A stretch of 11,113 nt of DNA, taken from Actinomycetota bacterium. GTDB lineage: Bacteria; Actinomycetota; Humimicrobiia; Humimicrobiales; Humimicrobiaceae. Under the pieces are notes generated by a model. The model was not told the origin of the DNA and ran no database searches. It saw nothing but the letters and a program-made list of their open reading frames with translations. Below are positions 7,164 to 11,113 of this stretch, one piece after another. Where the stretch lies: NCBI GenBank assembly GCA_023379515.1, contig JAMCQQ010000187.1, positions 1 through 11,113 on the forward strand, read 5' to 3'. Positions within the stretch are counted from its first letter, which is position 1, and each line of letters opens with the position of its first letter. The translations under genes were made by a program, and so were the position numbers.

Positions 7164-8429
7164 ATGAACTTTACAATTAATGATAACTGTAATTGTCTAT
7201 CTGAATACATCGAAAAGAAAATTGTCAAAGAAATTGAAGTTTCTGAATTATTTAAACTGCAACCATCAAAGAGATTCGTAAAGATAAAAAATGCTTTAAA
7301 AGAAATAGTCAATAAGGAGAAAATTCTTATAAACGATAAGGAACTTTCAAAAATTATGAAGGAAATATATGAAAATACTTTTGAATTCGGTCCTATAAGT
7401 TCTCTCTTAAGAGATGATAAAGTAACAGAGATAATGCTTAACAACTGGGATGATATATACATAGAAATAGACGGTATGATTAAAAAAACAAATATAAAAT
7501 TTAAAAATAGCCAGCATGTTAGAAATCTTATTGAAAAAATTTTAAGTCCACTAGGTCTTCGGGCAGATGAAAGCATGCCAATGGTAGACGCGAGATTGAA
7601 AAATGGTTCAAGAATAAATATTGTTCTAAACCCTGTTTCACTTAATGAATCAATAATGACTATCCGAAAATTTAAAAAGAATATACTTGAAATAGATAGT
7701 CTTATAGAACTGGGAACCCTCAGTAAAGAAATTGCGGATTTTATCAAAACTTGTGTCCAGTGTAGGTTAAATATTATATTATCTGGCGCTACATCTACTG
7801 GCAAGACTACTTTTCTTAATATCCTTTCAAATTTTATTTCATCCCTTGAGCGGGTTATAACAATTGAGGAAACACTTGAATTGAACCTTAATTTGGATCA
7901 TGTTGTAAGATTGGAAAGCAGACCGCCCAATCTTGAAGGAAAAGGTGAAATAACAATAAGAGATCTTGTAAGAAATTCACTTAGAATGAGACCAGACAGA
8001 ATGATAGTTGGAGAAATCCGAGGGGTCGAAGCAATTGATGTCCTCCAGGCAATGAATACAGGTCATGATGGCTCTATGACCACGGTTCATGCAAATTCTC
8101 CTGTTGATATGATTTCAAGGTTAGAAACGATGTTGCTTATGTCAGGAATTAACCTGAATCCATCATCGGCTCGAAGGATAATTTCATCTTCAATCGACTT
8201 GATAATTCATCTTGAAAGGCAAAGCAATGGTCAAAGAGTGCTATCTTGTTTAAGTGAAATAATTGTTCCAAAAAAAACAATTGGTTCAAATACTATTTTA
8301 GATATAAAAGATATTTATGTCTTTCAAAAAGAGAAATCAAAAAACAATCTATCATATACCGGACATATCCCGGGATTTATAAATAAAATTAAAAAGAGGA
8401 GTGCGAATTTTGAATTTGGAAATATTTAA
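7164..8429 (+). CDS. tadA: Tad pilus motor ATPase TadA/CpaF (type II/IV secretion ATPase)
   Basis: A 421-residue hexameric secretion ATPase of the GspE/VirB11 superfamily that powers Flp pilus extension and, in some systems, retraction. Visible parts: an N-terminal helical region (about 10-75), the N2 domain (EIMLNNWDDIYIEIDG, 89-104; then RADESMPMVDARLKNGSRIN, 133-152), Walker A GATSTGKTT (208-216), the Asp box IEETLEL (234-240), Walker B RMIVGEIRG (279-287) with Glu284, and the His box TGHDGSMTTVHAN (299-311). The catalytic residues appear intact. The second P-loop glycine is Ala209 where GGTGSGKT is common. The ATG has GAGGG 7 bases upstream and follows tadZ by 18 bases. The 3' end overlaps the start of tadB, which suggests translational coupling. 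Confidence 0.95.
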   Translation: MNFTINDNCNCLSEYIEKKIVKEIEVSELFKLQPSKRFVKIKNALKEIVNKEKILINDKELSKIMKEIYENTFEFGPISSLLRDDKVTEIMLNNWDDIYIEIDGMIKKTNIKFKNSQHVRNLIEKILSPLGLRADESMPMVDARLKNGSRINIVLNPVSLNESIMTIRKFKKNILEIDSLIELGTLSKEIADFIKTCVQCRLNIILSGATSTGKTTFLNILSNFISSLERVITIEETLELNLNLDHVVRLESRPPNLEGKGEITIRDLVRNSLRMRPDRMIVGEIRGVEAIDVLQAMNTGHDGSMTTVHANSPVDMISRLETMLLMSGINLNPSSARRIISSSIDLIIHLERQSNGQRVLSCLSEIIVPKKTIGSNTILDIKDIYVFQKEKSKNNLSYTGHIPGFINKIKKRSANFEFGNI

Positions 8430-9288
8430 TCGGGATATAATTATCATTCCAGTAATAGCAACGTTTTCATTGCTTGCAGGTTTATTAGGGTTAGGCAAAA
8501 TCATGACATCTGTAAAAACCAGCTATATTCAAGGCATACTTAATTTTAAAAAATATAATGAAAATAAGTTTTATAAGTTCTGGGTAATTAAGCTGAGATG
8601 GAATCCAAAAATAGTACTTGCTTTTTTATCAATTTCCCTGAGTCTTATTTATTATGCTTTATGTGAAAATATTATCTTCTCTATTTTTCTTTGTATAGTG
8701 ACAATGATTATAATCTCAAGCTTCTTAGAATCATTAAAAAGTAGAAGAAAAGAGCTGCTTCATGGGCAGCTTATAGAGTTTATAAATAATACAATAATCA
8801 TGCTCAAAGCTGGTAAAACGATGAGAAATATTTTTAAGGAGTCCTTATCATGGGTAAAAAATCCTTTACAGGCATACTTAAAGAGATTGATAAACAGGCT
8901 TGAGATGAATTTTTCTTTTGATGATGCTCTTGATACTTTTGCAGATAGTTGCGGTGGTAATGAAGCTCGACTTCTTGTGTCTGCATTAAAAATTAATAAC
9001 AAAATAGGTGGAGATCTTTTATTTATTTTAGGTAGTATAACGGAAACACTACAGAATAGTTTAAAGGCTAGATCTTCTGCAAGGACTATTACACTTCAGA
9101 CTAGATACTCTGGTAATATAATTGCTTTTTTCCCCATGTTTATTCTTATTTTGCTATATATTTTTATGAATTCTTCTTTTGCTGATTTCTTTTCCAGCAG
9201 GATAGGAAATATCTGCTTAATCATTGGTGGGTCCCTGGAAATATCTGGAATCTTTTTAATTAAAAAAACTCTGAACCTAGGAAGATAA
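8410..9288 (+). CDS. tadB: Tad inner-membrane platform protein TadB (T2SF domain)
   Basis: A roughly 292-residue membrane protein with the type II secretion F (GspF/PilC-like) domain. Numbered from the chosen TTG, hydrophobic segments lie near 10-30, 69-85 and 87-106, then a cytoplasmic helical domain (about 107-225; HGQLIEFINNTIIMLKAGKT, later ALKINNKIGGDL), then two more segments near 233-253 and 263-283. TadB pairs with TadC to form the platform on which TadA acts. Start choice: a GTG at 8401 would overlap the ribosome-binding site AGGAG (8397-8401), so the TTG at 8410, 8 bases from it, is preferred; the difference is three residues. The gene overlaps the end of tadA by 20 bases, and tadC follows after 2 bases. 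Confidence 0.9.
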   Translation: MNLEIFNRDIIIIPVIATFSLLAGLLGLGKIMTSVKTSYIQGILNFKKYNENKFYKFWVIKLRWNPKIVLAFLSISLSLIYYALCENIIFSIFLCIVTMIIISSFLESLKSRRKELLHGQLIEFINNTIIMLKAGKTMRNIFKESLSWVKNPLQAYLKRLINRLEMNFSFDDALDTFADSCGGNEARLLVSALKINNKIGGDLLFILGSITETLQNSLKARSSARTITLQTRYSGNIIAFFPMFILILLYIFMNSSFADFFSSRIGNICLIIGGSLEISGIFLIKKTLNLGR

Positions 9289-9290
9289 CT

Positions 9291-10187
9291 TTGATTTATC
9301 TTGTGGCATTCTCATACTATTTTTTTCTTTGTTTGGGATCATTTATCCTGATTAATTATACAGATTTTAAGTCTTATAAGAAATTAAATTATGGCGAAAA
9401 TTTGAGAGATAATCAGGCAAAATCTAAGGCAAATTTTATTAAAAAAATAAACCTTATTGCTGGAATAATTGGAAAAAAATTTATCAGGATCTTTAGTCAT
9501 GAATATAGAAATAAAATTTCAGTAATCCTGGATATCATGCAAGATGATCATAATTTTAATTTGAGTTTTGATACTTTTGTAGGTTACAAACTATTATCAG
9601 CGCTAACCTTAATATTCGTATGCTCTTTATTTGGCAAAGGATCGTTTCTTTTAATTATAGCGGCAATTTCGTTAGGCATTACTGGCTTTTTCATACCAGA
9701 TATTTTACTCAGGAGATTTAACATAAAAAGAACAGAAGACTTCAATAAAGAACTTCCCTATGTTATCGATCTCTTATTTATCGCAACACTCTCCGGGCAG
9801 AATATTTATAATGCAATTAAAATCCTTGTTGAAAAACATAAAGGCAATATTTCTTCTGAGCTTAAAAAATTTCTTAAAGATGTAGATTTAGGGGTAGGAA
9901 AAACAGAAGCTTATAAAAATGTATTATCCCGAAACAGCACTGGAGATTTTAAGAAATTGCTTTTCTTGCTTCTTCAGGCAGAAAAGTACGGTTCTGCAAT
10001 TAGTGATGTTCTTAAACAGAAATCTAAATTTATAAAGTTTGAAATAAGCCAAAGTTATGATAGAAAATCAAGAAAGGTGGCAATTTCAATGCTATTTCCT
10101 TTAGTCTTTTTAATACTTCCATCTTTTGTTCTTTTAGTGGGAGGCCCTTTACTTTTTGCGTTAGGTGGAAATTTGTTCTTTTCTTAG
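9291..10187 (+). CDS. tadC: Tad inner-membrane platform protein TadC (T2SF domain)
   Basis: A 298-residue membrane protein, second member of the TadB/TadC pair. An N-terminal hydrophobic segment (about 2-22) is followed by a basic cytoplasmic stretch, a pair of membrane segments (about 103-143), the T2SF cytoplasmic domain (ELPYVIDLLFIATLSGQNI at 153-171; AEKYGSAISDVL near 232-243) and a C-terminal hydrophobic region (about 263-295, KVAISMLFPLVFLILPSF), the usual TadC ending. It starts at a TTG, with AGGAAG (9279-9284) placing its AGGA core 8 bases upstream and inside the end of tadB. No ATG near the start fits. It is followed by a 90-base gap before the pilin gene, the widest within the operon. 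Confidence 0.92.
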   Translation: MIYLVAFSYYFFLCLGSFILINYTDFKSYKKLNYGENLRDNQAKSKANFIKKINLIAGIIGKKFIRIFSHEYRNKISVILDIMQDDHNFNLSFDTFVGYKLLSALTLIFVCSLFGKGSFLLIIAAISLGITGFFIPDILLRRFNIKRTEDFNKELPYVIDLLFIATLSGQNIYNAIKILVEKHKGNISSELKKFLKDVDLGVGKTEAYKNVLSRNSTGDFKKLLFLLLQAEKYGSAISDVLKQKSKFIKFEISQSYDRKSRKVAISMLFPLVFLILPSFVLLVGGPLLFALGGNLFFS

Positions 10188-10206
10188 ATAAGAGTCTCAA
10201 AACATG

Positions 10207-10223
10207 CGGATATCTGATATCCG
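10207..10223. promoter_or_regulatory. Perfect 17-base palindrome between tadC and flp
   Basis: CGGATATC-T-GATATCCG is a perfect dyad with 8-base arms about a single central base, 20 bases after tadC and 18 bases before the first strong Shine-Dalgarno copy. As RNA it would fold as a short stem (CGGATA/TATCCG with a 5-base loop). It has no T-run, so it is not a terminator. A repressor/activator site or an mRNA-end-protecting hairpin that raises pilin message levels are both possible. Confidence 0.5.
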
Positions 10224-10240
10224 GATAATCTGTATTTTGA

Positions 10241-10291
10241 AAGGAGGTGATGCTAAAAACAATAGTAAATTTAAAATTAGAAGGAGGTGAT
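10241..10291 (+). repeat. Two full-length Shine-Dalgarno sequences, 40 bases apart, ahead of flp
   Basis: AAGGAGGTGAT occurs at 10241-10251 and again at 10281-10291. Each is complementary over 11 bases to the usual bacterial 16S rRNA 3' end. Beyond the identical 11 bases the two 40-base units are only loosely similar (A-rich). The second copy serves the pilin. The first could serve a tiny reading frame: ATG at 10250 would give 21 residues (MLKTIVNLKLEGGD...) but is too close to the site, while TTG at 10238 gives 17 residues and terminates at 10288-10290 within the second site. The arrangement suggests a duplicated translation-initiation region. Confidence 0.65.
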
Positions 10292-10478
10292 AAAAATAAA
10301 AATTGTAAGAATTAAAAGGAAAATAAAACTACTGTGTGAAAAGGGGCAATCAACACTTGAATATGCACTTGTTATGGTAGTTGCAGGCATCATAAGTGCC
10401 GTGCTTGTTGCAGTTGGTAAGCCAATGATTATTGATATTATTTCAAAAGTATTTTCCAAAATATCACAGATGGTTTAA
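10287..10478 (+). CDS. flp: Flp-type IVb prepilin, major pilus subunit
   Basis: About 60 residues. A basic leader (KIKIVRIKRKIKLLCEKG) ends at Gly20, followed by QSTLEYALVMVVAGIISAVL, the classic Flp mature N-terminus with Glu at +5 and Tyr at +6, a hydrophobic helix, and a short tail ending SKISQMV. A TadV/CpaA-like prepilin peptidase, not in this window, should cut after Gly20; the mature peptide of about 43 residues polymerises into the pilus. Start is uncertain: the GTG at 10287 lies in the Shine-Dalgarno sequence AAGGAGG (10281-10287). The only codon in frame at proper spacing (8 bases) is ATA at 10296; ATT at 10302 is farther away. The frame and identity are secure. Strong translation signals fit an abundant subunit. 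Confidence 0.9.
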   Translation: MIKIKIVRIKRKIKLLCEKGQSTLEYALVMVVAGIISAVLVAVGKPMIIDIISKVFSKISQMV

Positions 10479-10548
10479 AAAGCGGTCAAAAACTTAGCTG
10501 GGGAACAATTTATTAAAATTTTGAAAAAAAGTAGGGTAAGGATTTTTA

Positions 10549-10986
10549 ATGAAAATTAATTTAATAAAGGCAATTAAATTAAAAAAATTAAAAAATATTA
10601 ATTATCTTAATGGTCAGGCATCATTGGAATTTATCCTTGTAATTCCAATATTAATATTAGTAATTATGATTGTTTCCCAGTTAGGCTATCTTGTCTATTA
10701 TCAAAATGTTCTAGAGCAGTCGGCAAGAGAGGGGGCGAGAATTGTTTCAACAACAAATTCGGACAGTCTGGCTTATCAGAGAGTAATGAAAATATGCTCA
10801 AACCTTGATAGTTCCAGGCTGAAAGTGGACATCAATTCTTCAGGAGGAAGTTCCAGAAATGTTGGTGACATTGTGACAGTGAATTTAACTTACAATTATA
10901 GTGGCATTTTTAAACTTATTAATTTAGTGATGGGTGATGATATTTTTATTAAAAGTAGCAGCAGTGCGATGATGGAATGCTACTAG
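10549..10986 (+). CDS. tadE: TadE-like pseudopilin
   Basis: A 145-residue pseudopilin. A basic leader (about 1-22, rich in Lys) ends in NG22, followed by QASLEFILVIPILILVIMIV, a prepilin-type cleavage site and hydrophobic helix (24-48) with Glu at +5. Then comes the conserved TadE pattern YQNVLEQSAREGARIVST (51-68). The C-terminal part is a small beta-rich extracytoplasmic domain with a Ser-rich end. TadE proteins are minor pseudopilins processed by the Tad prepilin peptidase and needed for pilus assembly. The ATG is supported by TAAGGA 6 bases upstream. It lies 70 bases after flp and overlaps the following TadG-like gene by 10 bases. The 10479-10548 gap has no convincing terminator. Confidence 0.9.
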   Translation: MKINLIKAIKLKKLKNINYLNGQASLEFILVIPILILVIMIVSQLGYLVYYQNVLEQSAREGARIVSTTNSDSLAYQRVMKICSNLDSSRLKVDINSSGGSSRNVGDIVTVNLTYNYSGIFKLINLVMGDDIFIKSSSSAMMECY

Positions 10987-11113
10987 ATAATAGAAAAAAT
11001 AAAAATATAGAGAAGAATAACGGAAACATTTCAATGCTTGCTTTATTTCTTGTAATGTTTTTTGCCTTTTCATTTATGGTATGCATCGATTTATGCAGAA
11101 TTTATGTTGCCAG
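10977..11113 (+). CDS. TadG-like (or second TadE-like) protein, N-terminal part, runs off the window
   Basis: The first 45 codons are present. The ATG at 10977 overlaps the tadE stop (10984-10986) in another frame, consistent with translational coupling; only a weak GATGG precedes it. After a charged start (MLLDNRKNKNIEKNNG) comes NISMLALFLVMFFAFSFMVC, then IDLCRIYVA. The pattern of a Gly followed by a hydrophobic helix ending in an Asp-Leu-x-Arg-x-Tyr turn is typical of the N-terminal TadE/TadG region (compare AVDLGR-type ends of TadG). In Tad loci TadG follows TadE and is a minor membrane-anchored component. With only the N-terminus visible I cannot tell TadG from another TadE-like protein. 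Confidence 0.7.
   Translation, partial: MLLDNRKNKNIEKNNGNISMLALFLVMFFAFSFMVCIDLCRIYVA

Noticed and set aside
7064..7804. Long antisense open frame of 246 codons
   Set aside because: It lies opposite tadZ and tadA, whose motifs and ribosome-binding sites are clear; the translation is Ser/Phe/Ile-rich low-complexity typical of the reverse of an AT-rich gene.
8760..9002. Antisense frame of 80 codons inside tadB
   Set aside because: It is a shadow of the T2SF domain coding region; no independent support.
10277..10459. Antisense frame of 60 codons over flp
   Set aside because: It is the reverse of the Flp pilin, which has a definite cleavage motif and ribosome-binding site on the + strand.
1..11113. 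CRISPR array, tRNA, rRNA, insertion sequence or phage genes
   Set aside because: I looked for regularly spaced repeats, cloverleaf-like segments, transposase motifs and terminal inverted repeats and saw none; the dyads present are isolated.

Overview
This window looks like chromosomal DNA from an AT-rich bacterium. The strongest content is a Tad (tight adherence, Flp-type IVb) pilus locus in the order cpaB-tadZ-tadA-tadB-tadC-flp-tadE-tadG-like, all on the + strand. No RcpA-type secretin, TadD or prepilin peptidase lies inside the window. The order and the short receiver-less TadZ resemble Tad loci of monoderm or deep-branching lineages (Firmicutes, Actinobacteria, Chloroflexi type), but that placement is inference and the phylum cannot be fixed from the sequence alone.

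Layout. Positions 1-3796 hold four - strand genes: the 5' part of a hexapeptide-repeat (left-handed beta-helix) transferase, a DedA/VTT membrane protein, a CorA-type divalent-cation channel, and a lipoprotein with two similar beta-sandwich-like repeats and a C-terminal PsbP/DUF1795-like region. A long inverted repeat with a T-run on the - strand separates the lipoprotein gene from corA and looks like its terminator; the corA, dedA and transferase genes may form one transcription unit. A divergent AT-rich spacer with repeated GTTATT motifs leads to rlmN (+ strand), the radical-SAM rRNA/tRNA adenosine C2-methyltransferase. A small gene of unknown function follows rlmN.

From about 5.4 kb a good sigma70-like promoter (TTTACA-17-TATTAT) precedes the Tad locus. 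CpaB (SAF/RcpC domains) may line the export channel, TadZ (MinD/ParA-like) positions the machine, TadA is the motor ATPase, TadB and TadC are the paired inner-membrane platform proteins, Flp is the major pilin, and TadE plus the TadG-like protein cut by the window end are pseudopilins or minor components. Genes are tightly spaced (gaps of 38, 18 and 2 bases and overlaps), so most are probably co-transcribed. Before flp there is a wider gap with a perfect palindrome and two copies of a full-length Shine-Dalgarno sequence 40 bases apart, as might be expected for a pilin needing high expression.

Oddities are mostly in translation signals: the flp frame has no ATG, its only conventional start codon (GTG) lies inside the Shine-Dalgarno sequence, and an ATA sits at the ideal distance. 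tadB and tadC seem to use TTG starts; cpaB and rlmN have poor ribosome-binding sites. Base composition drops from rlmN to the Tad genes. I do not see a clearly new biological system here; the main content is a recognisable Tad pilus locus.
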